Source of the DNA: Dyadobacter sp. CY312
Lineage (GTDB): Bacteria > Bacteroidota > Bacteroidia > Cytophagales > Spirosomataceae
NCBI RefSeq assembly: GCF_021390535.1
Contig: NZ_JAJUXG010000017.1
Coordinates: forward strand, 1 to 64,000
Direction of reading: 5' to 3'
DNA: 64,000 nt
In this document: one piece after another, positions 34,475-43,118 of the stretch
How positions within the stretch are numbered: the first letter of the stretch is position 1
Layout: every line of letters starts with the position of its first letter
Position numbers and translations under genes: made by a program
Notes under the pieces: generated by a model
The model's input: only the letters and a program-made list of their open reading frames with translations
What the model was told of the DNA's origin: nothing
Databases searched by the model: none

Positions 34475-34527
34475 GTGCGGAGTGTCCACACTCCGCACTC
34501 AAGATACATTACCGTCTATGACGGTAA
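34475..34527. repeat. REP-like palindromes at the 3' end of the RAYT gene
   Basis: Two hairpins lie next to the transposase stop codon. GTGCGGAGTG (34475-34484) pairs perfectly with 34489-34498 over a 4-base loop, and TTACCGTC (34509-34516) pairs with 34520-34527 over a 3-base loop. RAYT proteins act on such REP palindromes. A related GTGCGGAGTG block reappears near 36977, beside the decayed RAYT copy. Confidence 0.55.
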
Positions 34528-34528
34528 G

Positions 34529-35083
34529 TTACAGAAACTCAATGTCCAATAAACCTCTTTGGTTTTTCATGTAGTCACGTGCTGAGGAATAGCGATATTC
34601 CCAAGGATCATCTACCAAGCCAGCTTTTACAGGATTATCATGAATATATGCGAGTTTTTGGTCCATAAATTTATTGCTAAATATTTCAACGGGGTGATTC
34701 TCTTGCTGCCAGAATTGATAAATCTGATTTTTTGAATTATCCTGCCCAGCGGTGCGAAACAACCATAACATCCAATTCCTTCTGCTTTCAGGAAGCGTTT
34801 TATCTTCAATGGAGGTAATAATTTTCTTAGAAGTAAATTTTTTAAAGTCCCGCAAAAAGTCTGAGGGATGGTGTCCTAATTTTGTAGTAATTAACAAGTG
34901 CACATGGTTAGACATGATACACCAAGCATGTATTCTCAAACCTTTCTCTTTTTGGCAATATCTTAAACTGTCCAATACGATATCAACGTAAGTGCTTCTG
35001 GTAAATACGTCAACCCACTGTACGGTGGCAAAAGTGACAAAATACAGGGATTCTGGATCTCCAATTCTTCTCGCAAAAGCCAT
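34529..35083 (-). CDS. REP-associated tyrosine transposase (RAYT, IS200-like Y1 family)
   Basis: This 184-residue single-domain HUH endonuclease is related to the TnpA_REP family. The metal-binding HUH motif reads CIMSNHVHLLITT (about 55-67), and the C-terminal active-site helix with the catalytic Tyr is KLAYIHDNPVKAGLVDDPW; the end YRYSSARDYMKNQRGLLD is the usual tail. RAYTs cleave and rejoin single-stranded DNA at REP palindromes and are thought to disperse them; most are domesticated single-copy genes. Palindromes are found on both flanks (34475-34527 and 35166-35189). A decayed fragment of the same 3' end is present at 37060-37167, evidence of past duplication. Confidence 0.9.
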   Translation of the reverse strand: MAFARRIGDPESLYFVTFATVQWVDVFTRSTYVDIVLDSLRYCQKEKGLRIHAWCIMSNHVHLLITTKLGHHPSDFLRDFKKFTSKKIITSIEDKTLPESRRNWMLWLFRTAGQDNSKNQIYQFWQQENHPVEIFSNKFMDQKLAYIHDNPVKAGLVDDPWEYRYSSARDYMKNQRGLLDIEFL

Positions 35084-35165
35084 AGGTAATTTGATTTGTA
35101 TTCCTAGGGACGAAAACTTTTCAAGACCGTCACAGACTGTTGATTATCCGGGCCGCGCAGGCTTG

Positions 35166-35189
35166 ATTCGCAGTTTTTAAACTGCGAAT
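35166..35189. repeat. Perfect 11-bp hairpin upstream of the RAYT gene
   Basis: ATTCGCAGTTT (35166-35176) pairs with 35179-35189 over a 2-base loop. The adjoining GGCCGCGCAGGC block resembles CGCCGCGTAGGC beside the decayed RAYT fragment near 37006, so it is probably the other boundary of a REP-type unit. Confidence 0.45.
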
Positions 35190-35311
35190 AGCTGAGGGAC
35201 TCAGGCTATGGAAAGAAACTATTTTTTTTTAGACAGATCCATCAAACCTTTGGAGAGAATCAATTAAATCCACAAAGAAAAGTTTTCTGCCGGATCAATT
35301 CATTTAATTTT

Positions 35312-35770
35312 TCATTTGCTTATTTCGATTTGGTAAGTACTCATCAGATTTCCGTTTACCAGATAACTTTTCAAAGCATTGTAGGAATCATTACACATAA
35401 ATCCCGTATTGCAGTCTTCTTTTTTTGACACAAAATCGGAAATGGTGAAATTCTCCCCGGTACTGTTAAGTTTCACTATATAATCATAGTCAATTGTCAA
35501 TCTTACAGGAAGTTGTATGTGTTGAAAATCTGATCCTTCCGAGAAATTGCTGGTTACCACAGTTATATCCTCCATAACAGTAGCAAAATTGCTATTCTTG
35601 CTGAATCGTTGTATAGTAATCGTATCCAGTTCGCTGTTTAGGAAGTTATTGAACTGAATATAATCCATGTCGTCAGAACCTATACAATATTTTTTTGTAC
35701 AGCATGATCCTGCCAGAACGGTCATCAAAACAATTATCAATTTGGTTTTAAGGAGCATTTTATTTATCAT
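35312..35770 (-). CDS. Hypothetical lipoprotein, 152 residues
   Basis: I do not recognise a family. The N-terminus is a lipoprotein signal (LIIVLMTVLAGSC followed by CTKKYC), so the mature protein would be anchored to a membrane. The rest is rich in Asn, Asp and Thr with alternating strands (DTITIQRFSKNSNFATVMED, LPVRLTIDYDYIVKLNST) and two further Cys residues near the C-terminus (EDCNTGFMCND) that could form a disulfide. It stands alone, with no operon partner and no recognised neighbour function. Confidence 0.6.
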   Translation of the reverse strand: MINKMLLKTKLIIVLMTVLAGSCCTKKYCIGSDDMDYIQFNNFLNSELDTITIQRFSKNSNFATVMEDITVVTSNFSEGSDFQHIQLPVRLTIDYDYIVKLNSTGENFTISDFVSKKEDCNTGFMCNDSYNALKSYLVNGNLMSTYQIEISK

Positions 35771-36045
35771 GGTCGAGTTCTAAAAAATCAGGTATAAATA
35801 CTGCTTTACGGACTTAATAATGCTAACACATCGATAGGTGACAAATCTTCCGGGTAATTATCATCGTTTTGGGAGGCTTGATGAATGTTTTTAATAGCCT
35901 ATGTGTACTATAATACCCTCAAATTAAGGTTGCAATTATGTGTATTTAAACATTTTGGAACCTCGCTTAAATAATGTAGTTAAGGCAAGTCTGATAGATA
36001 ATTACTTCTTCAATAATATAATATTCTTATAGTAAAAGCAATCAC

Positions 36046-36906
36046 ATGTCTGTTTTCAAAATATTAGATAATGTCAGTGCATTCCCCAAAGTAAAAAATA
36101 ACAGTATTCTTATTTTTCTAATTCTTACGTTTATCTGGAGTTGGGGCAATTGGGGTATGGCATTGTACTTTCTAAGGAGTGGTTCTCATGAAAATGCCAA
36201 TTATATATTCATGGTATTATTTTTCCTAGGTGTGTATGGGCCAACCTTAGCTTCAATAATCGTTACTGCCGCAACGGGGGGAGTAAATAGCGTTAATACA
36301 CTAGTAAAAAAATATACCATATGGCAGGCCTCCTCAAAAATCTATATATTAATTTTTGCTTTACCCATACTGATTATGCTGATCGGCATTGGAATATTTC
36401 ACCTCTCTGCCAAGCCTGTAGGACCTTTTAGCTTGCCGAAATTGGGATCTGTTTTATGGCTTGTAGGCTCTGGCCTATTTGCGGGCCCTTTAGGTGAAGA
36501 ATTGGGATGGAGGGGTTATTTGCTACCCAAACTTCAAGAAAGATACTCTTCATTTAAGTGTGGTGTTTTAATCGGCTTGGTGTGGTTCTGCTGGCATATT
36601 CCTCTTTTCTTCGCACCTGTTGGAGCCTTGGTTGCAAATGGTGATATCACAGTATTGTATGTATCGGTCTACTTGATTGCAACAATGTGCCTATCTTTTC
36701 TATTTACATACCTATCAAACATTACCCAAGGCAGTGTTTTCGTTGCCATCCTAACCCATCTTTCTATCAATTCTGGCCTCGCAATAGTCTTTTTCCCAAC
36801 GTTGATGTCTTCGGAGAACTACCTATCTGTTATCAGATTAGCTGTAATTCCCCTTGTTATTTTTACGATTTATATTGTATATAAAACCAAGTTTAGCTTA
36901 AAATAA
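36046..36906 (+). CDS. CPBP family intramembrane glutamic endopeptidase (CAAX-like)
   Basis: The 286-residue membrane protein has about eight hydrophobic segments and the ABI/CAAX protease signature. The first motif EExxxR reads GPLGEELGWRGYLLPKLQ, the second (FxxxH) reads VWFCWHIPLFF, and the third (HxxxN/D) lies in LTHLSINSGLA. Family members process prenylated or bacteriocin-like substrates, or act in self-immunity; in Bacteroidota most have no known substrate. It is a single gene between the lipoprotein and a repeat-rich region. Base composition is AT-richer than its neighbours, as often seen for accessory genes. Confidence 0.85.
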   Translation: MSVFKILDNVSAFPKVKNNSILIFLILTFIWSWGNWGMALYFLRSGSHENANYIFMVLFFLGVYGPTLASIIVTAATGGVNSVNTLVKKYTIWQASSKIYILIFALPILIMLIGIGIFHLSAKPVGPFSLPKLGSVLWLVGSGLFAGPLGEELGWRGYLLPKLQERYSSFKCGVLIGLVWFCWHIPLFFAPVGALVANGDITVLYVSVYLIATMCLSFLFTYLSNITQGSVFVAILTHLSINSGLAIVFFPTLMSSENYLSVIRLAVIPLVIFTIYIVYKTKFSLK

Positions 36907-37059
36907 AGCTATGCATTTTACCATTCGTTTTGTGAGACCTCTTCCGAAGTTAAAATCGATCTTGCTTTAAGTGTGAAACCCGCGTTGTGCGGAGTGTTCA
37001 TACCGCGCCGCGTAGGCTCCGCAATCAGGCGACATTACCCTCTGTGCCAGTAATGTACA

Positions 37060-37167
37060 TGAATTCTATCACCAATAAACCGCTTGGTTTTTCATGTAAT
37101 CACGTTCTGAGAATAGCGATATTCCCAAGGATCATCTACCAAGCCTGCCTTTACAGGATTATCATGA
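37060..37167 (-). pseudogene. Decayed 3' fragment of a RAYT gene
   Basis: About 108 bases align with the last part of the RAYT gene at 34529-35083. On the minus strand they read HDNPVKAGLVDDPWEYRYS, identical to the functional copy, then lose frame through a one-base deletion before ARDYMKNQ. The fragment ends abruptly at 37167, where the rest of the gene is missing. It is non-functional and marks an old insertion or recombination event. Confidence 0.8.
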
Positions 37168-37215
37168 TTTAACGGAGAGCTACACGGGTTGATTGAAAGC
37201 TACGGACTTGTATTA

Positions 37216-37363
37216 CGGTGCGCTGTACCTTATAATCCGCACTTCACATTTTTCTCTACAAATATTGCGGTGCTCTGCACCTGTCCGTGCGACAAAAGGT
37301 GCAGAGCACCGATAATAATTGTAGAAATCAGGATGCAGAGTTTTCAAAAGGTGCAGCGCACCG
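37216..37363. repeat. Nested inverted repeats with GGTGCxxxGCACCG cores
   Basis: The inner pair is perfect: CGGTGCTCTGCACCT (37268-37282) and its complement (37297-37311), extended on both sides by CTACAAATATT-like arms. The outer pair CGGTGCGCTGTACCTT (37216-37231) and AAGGTGCAGCGCACCG (37348-37363) has one mismatch. Each arm also contains its own GGTGC/GCACC dyad. The arrangement resembles a non-autonomous repeat family seen between genes in Cytophagales, with two inserts or one nested unit. Confidence 0.7.
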
Positions 37364-37474
37364 CAATAAATTTACCAGCCAAACTATAACATACCATCAA
37401 TTACAATCTCCGTTAGCCAAAAGGTCTCCGGTTACGTCCGGTCATTCAACCTTCGAGCAATTTACAGCCCCCCC

Positions 37475-37876
37475 TCAAATCATCTCCCAATGCCCAATAA
37501 TCTTCCCGTCACTCATTCTAAAAACCCGATACCCGTCAATAATTTCGGGCTGAATCTTGTCGTTCCCTTTGTCTGCAAGTAATGTGGTAACGATCCTGAT
37601 CTTGCAGATCACCAATTCGTCCAGTGTGCTCAGTTGCAGGATTTCGGTGTTGTGATATACTTTTTTTGCCAACTCTTTCAGGTAAATCAACAGTCCTGAT
37701 TTGTCTTGAAGGGAAGTGAATGGCAGGGAATGGTCTATGAAATCGTCATGAAGGTAATTTGAAATTTCAGCATGGTTGTTTTCATTCCAGATGGTTTTTA
37801 TAAACCCCATCACACATTCAATTTCCGGTTGGGCCGTGTCGAAAATCCCTTGTTCCTGATGCATATTCTGGATCAT
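37475..37876 (-). CDS. SnoaL-like/NTF2-fold protein
   Basis: This 133-residue soluble protein has the cone-shaped NTF2-like fold typical of SnoaL/ester-cyclase-like proteins: VMGFIKTIWNENNHAEISNY followed by HDDFIDHSLP, and the final RMSDGKIIGHWEMI. The segment D-F-I-D-H matches the small polar pocket residues of this group. The family covers polyketide cyclases and many proteins of unknown role in Bacteroidota. It is not in an operon. The start at M5 is also possible. Confidence 0.8.
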   Translation of the reverse strand: MIQNMHQEQGIFDTAQPEIECVMGFIKTIWNENNHAEISNYLHDDFIDHSLPFTSLQDKSGLLIYLKELAKKVYHNTEILQLSTLDELVICKIRIVTTLLADKGNDKIQPEIIDGYRVFRMSDGKIIGHWEMI

Positions 37877-38289
37877 CTTAAATACGGTTTGTAAAGAAAA
37901 TGGATGGATTCTTAAGCGCAGCGTTGCGCCTGAAAGGAAGGTTTGAGGTAATCAACCTGCTTTGAAGCACTTTGGCCAAAGCAGGTTGATGTGTTTATGG
38001 TTCTATATGGATCATAGTGGATGATTATGTTTTAAGTAACGCGTTTCGAAGATCGGCCTTACGAAAATTAGGAAATTGGATTGTCCTGGGCTGTTAAAAA
38101 CAAAAAACTGTCTGACGACGAAGGAGGAGTTTTTTTTGTTTAGGCACAGGATAATTCAATTTCCGTTAAAATTTTCGTACAGCCTTGACTTTTTTTGTTA
38201 CTTTTTTGCGTCAAGGCAAAAAAGTAAAATCTCTCAAAATGCCATATGTCCATTTTTTTCTTGCCCACTACAAATCATATAGAGCATTC
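37877..38289. other. 413-base intergenic stretch with two dyads
   Basis: ATCAACCTGCTTTG (37951-37964) and its exact complement (37977-37990) form a 14-bp hairpin without a T-run. GCCTTGAC (38182-38189) pairs with GTCAAGGC (38210-38217) around an oligo-T loop, next to AAAAAAGTAA, a motif that recurs between genes in many Bacteroidota. No gene is supported here. Confidence 0.45.
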
Positions 38290-39702
38290 TTACTCCACAC
38301 CACCGCCAAGCGCACGGTATAGGTCTGTTACTGCGTTCAGTTTTTCTAGTTGGATGCTGATGGCTTCGAGGTCGTTTTGCAGTCTGCTGTTTTGGGCTGT
38401 GATTACTTCGAGATATGTTGCCATGCCGCTTTTGTATAGCTTTTGGGCGTCGTCCGTGGCTTTGTTGAGCATTGCCGTTTTTTGCTGAACGAGTTCAAGT
38501 CGCTGCGATGCGCCGTTGGATCTTGCCATGGCGTCCGACACTTCGCCCACTGCCGTCATCAGGGTTTGTTTGAACTGGATCACCGCCTTTTCCTGCTCTA
38601 CAATAGCTGTTTCGTGCGCTGTTCTCAGAGATCGTTTTCTGAAAATGGGCTGTGTGAGATTTACGGCAATGGTTTTTGCCATCGATCCGGGAAGGTCAAA
38701 CCATTGGTTAAACTTGAACGAATTGGCTCCCACCTGAGGCGTCAAACTGAACGCCGGATACATGGCAGCTTTTGCCAGTCCGGTTCTTGCATTGGCATTC
38801 ACCACCACATATTCCGCCGCTTTTACATCCGGACGGCGGCTTAGCAGTTGCGCGGGAACAGCCTTTGCAAATTGGTCCTCAGGCATCACTTCTGCCAGAT
38901 CTCCGGCGCGGGAAATATTGTCAGGATATTCTCCGCACAAAATACTCAGCGCGTTTTCCTGTACCGCAATGTTTTGCATGGCTAAAGGTATCAGCAATTC
39001 AGCTGTTTTCTTTTGTGCTTCTGCCTGGTCCACAGCCAGGGAAGTGATCTGTCCCGCAGTGAATTGCAGGTGCATCATGTGTAACGTGCTGTCGCTGAGT
39101 GCGATGTTTCGCTGGGCGATAATCAGCTGCTCATCCAGACTGATCAGGTTGTAATAAGCCTGCGCAACCTGACTAATGATCCTCGTTTTCAGTGCCGAAA
39201 GGTTTTCCTTCTGCCCAAAATAATTGGCTATCGCTGCTTCCTTCTGCATTTTTGCCTTTCCCCAGATATCTACTTCCCAGGAAAGTTGCAATGTCGCATC
39301 GTAGTTATCCATATAAGATGTCCCTACAAACTGCTCGCTCAAAGAACCATTCAAAGAGTTTTTGGACAAAAATGCCCGACTTGCTCCCACGTTCAAATCC
39401 AGAGTTGGGAGCAGGCCAAGCCTGGCCTCTTTCACGGCAAGGTCCAGCTGCTGCATGTTTTTGACGGCAATGGCTACGTCATTGTTTTTGTTCAATGCCT
39501 TTTCGATCAGGCTCACCAGTTGCGGTTCTCTGAAAAAAGTCCGCCAGGGGAGTTGTATGCTGTCGGCCGTAAGTGGAACCTGGGCACGAAACTGTTCAGG
39601 AGCTTGCAGGTTGGCGCGTTCATATTTTTTGCCAACCGTACAGGAGGTGAGGCCCGCGGCCAGCGCGAGTATTGCAATTATATTTTTATTTATCGAATTC
39701 AT
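38290..39702 (-). CDS. RND efflux outer-membrane factor (NodT/OprM family lipoprotein)
   Basis: The 470-residue outer-membrane channel completes the tripartite efflux pump encoded upstream. It has a lipobox (LALAAGLTSC, Cys21), then TVGKKYERANLQAPEQFRAQ, and two repeats of the TolC-type helical/barrel unit; SRRPDVKAAEYVVVNANART and RLQNDLEAISIQLEKLNAVT are family segments, and the end DLYRALGGGVE is typical of NodT proteins. It is the last gene of the adaptor-pump-channel operon, separated from the pump by 240 bases that contain a large composite palindrome, so its expression could depend on that element. Confidence 0.93.
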   Translation of the reverse strand: MNSINKNIIAILALAAGLTSCTVGKKYERANLQAPEQFRAQVPLTADSIQLPWRTFFREPQLVSLIEKALNKNNDVAIAVKNMQQLDLAVKEARLGLLPTLDLNVGASRAFLSKNSLNGSLSEQFVGTSYMDNYDATLQLSWEVDIWGKAKMQKEAAIANYFGQKENLSALKTRIISQVAQAYYNLISLDEQLIIAQRNIALSDSTLHMMHLQFTAGQITSLAVDQAEAQKKTAELLIPLAMQNIAVQENALSILCGEYPDNISRAGDLAEVMPEDQFAKAVPAQLLSRRPDVKAAEYVVVNANARTGLAKAAMYPAFSLTPQVGANSFKFNQWFDLPGSMAKTIAVNLTQPIFRKRSLRTAHETAIVEQEKAVIQFKQTLMTAVGEVSDAMARSNGASQRLELVQQKTAMLNKATDDAQKLYKSGMATYLEVITAQNSRLQNDLEAISIQLEKLNAVTDLYRALGGGVE

Positions 39703-39786
39703 TATTGTTCAGTTTCAGGTTAAAGAACCAAGGGAAACGTGTTTTAATATTATAGGCTTATAGTTGTTTGACAGTTAGACAAGTAA

Positions 39787-39906
39787 GCGGACCGTCCCGA
39801 AGAACCCACCCCGCCTGCGGCACCCCTCCAAGGAGGGGATTGGCGTCGGATTCCCCTCCTTGGAGGGACGGTCCGCCGCGCGGTGCCCGATAGGGCGGGG
39901 TGGGTT
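39787..39906. repeat. Composite GC-rich inverted repeat inside the RND operon
   Basis: Four dyads interlock in 120 bases. GCGGACCGTCCC (39787-39798) pairs with 39865-39876. AACCCACCCCGCC (39803-39815) pairs with 39894-39906. The segments 39823-39838 (CCCCTCCAAGGAGGGG) and 39853-39867 are each self-palindromic and also complementary to each other. It is much more GC-rich than its surroundings. It is probably a mobile or REP-type intergenic repeat inserted between the pump and channel genes. Confidence 0.75.
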
Positions 39907-39942
39907 ATTTGCAAGATTGCCAAACAAGCGGTGTTTTCTAAC

Positions 39943-42900
39943 CTAAATCCGTTCGCCCTGCTCCATCACTACTTTTTTACTTCCCGATATCTTCTCTTGT
40001 AAATACTGGAACAGGATATACAGCAACGGAATTACAAATATCCCGAGGATTACTCCGCTCAGCATACCCATGGCTGCACCTGTGCTGATCGACCGGTTAC
40101 CCGATGCGGAACCTCCGGTGGCGACCATGAGCGGGATCATACCAACAATGAATGCAAGCGATGTCATGATGATCGGGCGAAGCCTTGACTTGGAGCCTTC
40201 AATGGCAGATTCCACAATGGAAAGTCCTGCGGCACGGCGTTGCACGGCGAACTCGACGATCAGGATGGCGTTTTTGGCCAAAAGTCCTACCAGCATGATC
40301 AGCCCGACTTGTACATAAATGTTGTTGTCAAAACCGATGGCTTTGGTGGCTGCAAACGAACCGACAATACCGGTTGGGATTGAAAGCAACACCGCGAACG
40401 GTATCAGATAACTCTCAAACTGAGCCGCCAGAAGGAAGTATACAAACAGCAAGCAAAGTGCAAGGATGTACATCGTCTGGTTTCCCGCCGACTTTTCTTC
40501 CAGACTTAATCCCGTCCATTCGTAACCGTAGTCCGTTGGCAGTTTGTCAAATACATTCTTTTCCAGGTTCTCCATCATATCGCCATTGCTGATTCCGGGA
40601 AGTGCTACCACGGTAATGTTCAGGGCGTTGAAAAGGTTGTACCTGTCAACCGATTCCGGGCCATAAACCTTATGTAATTTGATCAGCGAATTCACAGGCA
40701 CCATCTGGTTCTGATCATTTCGCACGAATATCTCATTGAAAGCCTGCTGATCCATTCTAAAAACCCCATCGGCTTTTACACTCACCCGGTAGAATTTACC
40801 AAAACGGGTAAAGTTCAGACTTTGGTCACCAGCGAAATACGTTTGAATGGCATTCATCATTCCACTCACACTCACACCCATTTGCTGCGCTTTGTCGTTG
40901 TCCACTTCCATTTCCAATTGAGGGAAATCGGTGCGGAAGGTTGTGTAAGCAAACTGTACGCCCGGTTGCTGCATGATCTGCCCGAGAACCTGATCCGACA
41001 TCGCCTTCAAAGCAGTAGCACTTTTTCCGGTTTTGTCCTGCAACACCACTTCTGCGCCACTGGTAATTCCGTAACCTTCCACCGGCGGACTCCTGAAAGC
41101 CATGATCGTACCTTCTTTTACGGTAGCAAACTGCGCACTCATACCCGCCAGAATTTCGTCTATGTCCTGCACTGCTCCGCGTTTTTTCTTGTCTTTAAGT
41201 TTAATAAAACCAACTCCGTAAGCCGGACTGGCGCTATTGGACAAAATATTAAAACCCGTAATGATCGAGCTTGTTTCAACCGCTTCATTTCCCGACAATA
41301 TTTTTTCAACCTTGTCTGCTGCTGCTGTAGTACGATCCAGCGCCGTTCCGGGAGGCATGGCCAAACTGAAAATGATGAAACTGTCATCTTCCATTGGTAC
41401 AAAACTCTTCGGCGTGGTAACCATCAGCCAACCGGCTGCGGCAGTGATCGTGATCACCAAACCAGCTGCAAGCCATTTTCTGCCGATCAGGAATTTTAAT
41501 CCGTTGATGTATTTTCCTGTAAGGTTATCAAACCCTGCGTTGAAAGCCGTAGAGAATCGTTTTCCAAAACCGTTGTTTGTCTTTTCGTCATGCCCTTCCG
41601 CATGTGTATTTTTCAAAAGCAAAGCACACAAAGCAGGTGTTAACGTCAAGGCGTTTACCGCTGAAATAATAATGGCGATGGCCAAAGTATAGGCAAACTG
41701 TTTATAGAAAATCCCGGACGAGCCCGTCATAAAACCAATCGGAATAAACACAGCCGACATCACCAAAGTAATGGAAATAACCGCACCGGTAATTTCACTC
41801 ATGGCACTGTGCGTAGCTTCCCGTCCGCTCATGTTGGAGCCTTCCATTTTGCTGTGCACCGCCTCGACGACCACAATCGCATCATCGACGACAATACCAA
41901 TGGCAAGTACCAAAGCAAAAAGCGTCAGTACGTTGATCGTAAAGCCAAAAACCAAAAGAAAGAAGAACGTACCGATAATTGCGACCGGAACCGCAATGGC
42001 CGGAATGATGGTCGAGCGGAAATCCTGCAAGAAGATAAACACTACAATAAATACCAGAATAAAGGCTTCGATCAAAGTTGATTTTACCTGAGTCGTCGCT
42101 TCATCCAGACGTTCTTTGGTACTCATCAAACTGGTGTATTCAATGCCTGGAGGAAAAGTTTTGGAGGCTTTTTTCAACACATCCTGCACACCGATTTCAA
42201 TCGCATTCGCGTTGGAACCTGTCGTTTGAAGGATGGCGATCGTGACAGCGCTTTTACCGTTGGAGGTTGTATTTCCACCATAATTTATAGAGCCAAATTC
42301 AATTCGTGCAACATCTTTCAGGCGAACCAGATCGGCACCATTCCTTTTCACAACAATGTTTTCATACTCGGTAGTCTGGTTCTTTTTGCCTTTGTAGCGC
42401 ATCACATATTCCAGTGCTGCATGCGATTCCTGGCCCAATTTACCCGGAGCCGATTCAAGACTCTGGTCAGAAATAGCCTGGTTTACATCGGCGGGGATCA
42501 GGCCGTAACTCGCCATTTTCTGTGGATTGAGCCACACACGCATCGAATAATCCTTTGCACCAAACGATTGCGCCTGACCAACACCTGGTACACGTTTGAT
42601 CTGGGGGATGAGGTTGATGTTCGTGTAATTTTGAAGGAACAGCTCGTCGTATTTACTGTTATCCGTTGTAAATACATTGAAAATCATGATCATACTATTC
42701 TGCTGCTTGGAAGTTGTCAATCCCATCTGGATCACTTCCTGTGGCAAAATTGGCGTGGCCTGCTGCACCCGGTTTTGCACGTTCACAGCCGCCTGGTCAG
42801 GATTTACACCTTGTTTGAAAATAACAGTAATCGAGAAAGAGCCGTCATTACTGGCAGTAGATTTGATGTACTGCATATTCTCCACACCATTGATCTGTTC

Positions 42901-43098
42901 TTCGAGCGGCGTCACCACCGAACGAATTACAGCTTCACTATTACCTCCGGGATAGCTACCGGAAACCATGACGGTCGGTGGCGAAATATCCGGGAAACGG
43001 GTTACGGGCAACCTGGTCAGACCAATGATACCCAGGATCACCAATACGACAGAGATCACCGTAGCCGTTACGGGCTTGTCAATTATATTTTTTAACAT
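39943..43098 (-). CDS. RND efflux pump, inner-membrane permease subunit (HAE1/AcrB type)
   Basis: This 1051-residue proton-driven pump has twelve membrane helices and two large periplasmic loops. The N-terminus reads MLKNIIDKPVTATVISVVLV, and the proton-relay motif with paired Asp is in LAIGIVVDDAIVVVEAVHSK in helix 4. The helix 10-11 region carries the expected QVGLIMLVGLLAKNAILIVE segment, and Arg/Lys-rich RLRPIIMTSLAFIVGMIPL closes the second half. It exports hydrophobic drugs, bile-like detergents or dyes with the adaptor and channel of the same operon. It lies 20 bases after the adaptor gene. The substrate is not predictable, but the divergent TetR and nearby electrophile-detoxifying genes suggest toxic organic compounds. 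Confidence 0.96.
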   Translation of the reverse strand: MLKNIIDKPVTATVISVVLVILGIIGLTRLPVTRFPDISPPTVMVSGSYPGGNSEAVIRSVVTPLEEQINGVENMQYIKSTASNDGSFSITVIFKQGVNPDQAAVNVQNRVQQATPILPQEVIQMGLTTSKQQNSMIMIFNVFTTDNSKYDELFLQNYTNINLIPQIKRVPGVGQAQSFGAKDYSMRVWLNPQKMASYGLIPADVNQAISDQSLESAPGKLGQESHAALEYVMRYKGKKNQTTEYENIVVKRNGADLVRLKDVARIEFGSINYGGNTTSNGKSAVTIAILQTTGSNANAIEIGVQDVLKKASKTFPPGIEYTSLMSTKERLDEATTQVKSTLIEAFILVFIVVFIFLQDFRSTIIPAIAVPVAIIGTFFFLLVFGFTINVLTLFALVLAIGIVVDDAIVVVEAVHSKMEGSNMSGREATHSAMSEITGAVISITLVMSAVFIPIGFMTGSSGIFYKQFAYTLAIAIIISAVNALTLTPALCALLLKNTHAEGHDEKTNNGFGKRFSTAFNAGFDNLTGKYINGLKFLIGRKWLAAGLVITITAAAGWLMVTTPKSFVPMEDDSFIIFSLAMPPGTALDRTTAAADKVEKILSGNEAVETSSIITGFNILSNSASPAYGVGFIKLKDKKKRGAVQDIDEILAGMSAQFATVKEGTIMAFRSPPVEGYGITSGAEVVLQDKTGKSATALKAMSDQVLGQIMQQPGVQFAYTTFRTDFPQLEMEVDNDKAQQMGVSVSGMMNAIQTYFAGDQSLNFTRFGKFYRVSVKADGVFRMDQQAFNEIFVRNDQNQMVPVNSLIKLHKVYGPESVDRYNLFNALNITVVALPGISNGDMMENLEKNVFDKLPTDYGYEWTGLSLEEKSAGNQTMYILALCLLFVYFLLAAQFESYLIPFAVLLSIPTGIVGSFAATKAIGFDNNIYVQVGLIMLVGLLAKNAILIVEFAVQRRAAGLSIVESAIEGSKSRLRPIIMTSLAFIVGMIPLMVATGGSASGNRSISTGAAMGMLSGVILGIFVIPLLYILFQYLQEKISGSKKVVMEQGERI

Positions 43099-43118
43099 GA
43101 GAATTTTTTGTCTTTGAA

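Larger units (their letters stand above)
34152..34528. other. 377-base intergenic stretch with repeat remnants
   Basis: This stretch contains the dispersed similarity at 34307-34357 and, at its right end, two palindromes next to the RAYT gene. An open minus-strand frame runs through much of it but lacks protein-like composition and has no good start. Confidence 0.45.
36907..37474. other. 568-base repeat-rich stretch without a gene
   Basis: The stretch holds a REP-like GTGCGGAGTGT block (about 36977), the decayed RAYT 3' end, and the nested inverted repeats at 37216-37363. Short open frames here are by-products of the repeats. Confidence 0.6.

Noticed and set aside
34152..34502. 117-codon upstream extension of the ATP-grasp-like gene
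   Set aside because: Residues look like translated intergenic DNA, overlap a dispersed repeat, and the ATG at 34151 gives a natural start.
37216..37363. CRISPR-like array
   Set aside because: Only two nested inverted pairs, no regular direct repeats or spacers, and no cas gene.
37189..37553. Short plus-strand frames in the repeat-rich stretch
   Set aside because: They translate the nested palindromes and have no protein-like features.
38076..38282. 68-residue plus-strand frame before the outer-membrane factor gene
   Set aside because: Phe/Ser-rich translation of an AT-rich repeat region.
40822..41499. 225-residue plus-strand frame inside the RND pump gene
   Set aside because: Antisense shadow of a conserved RND permease; Cys/His-rich random composition.
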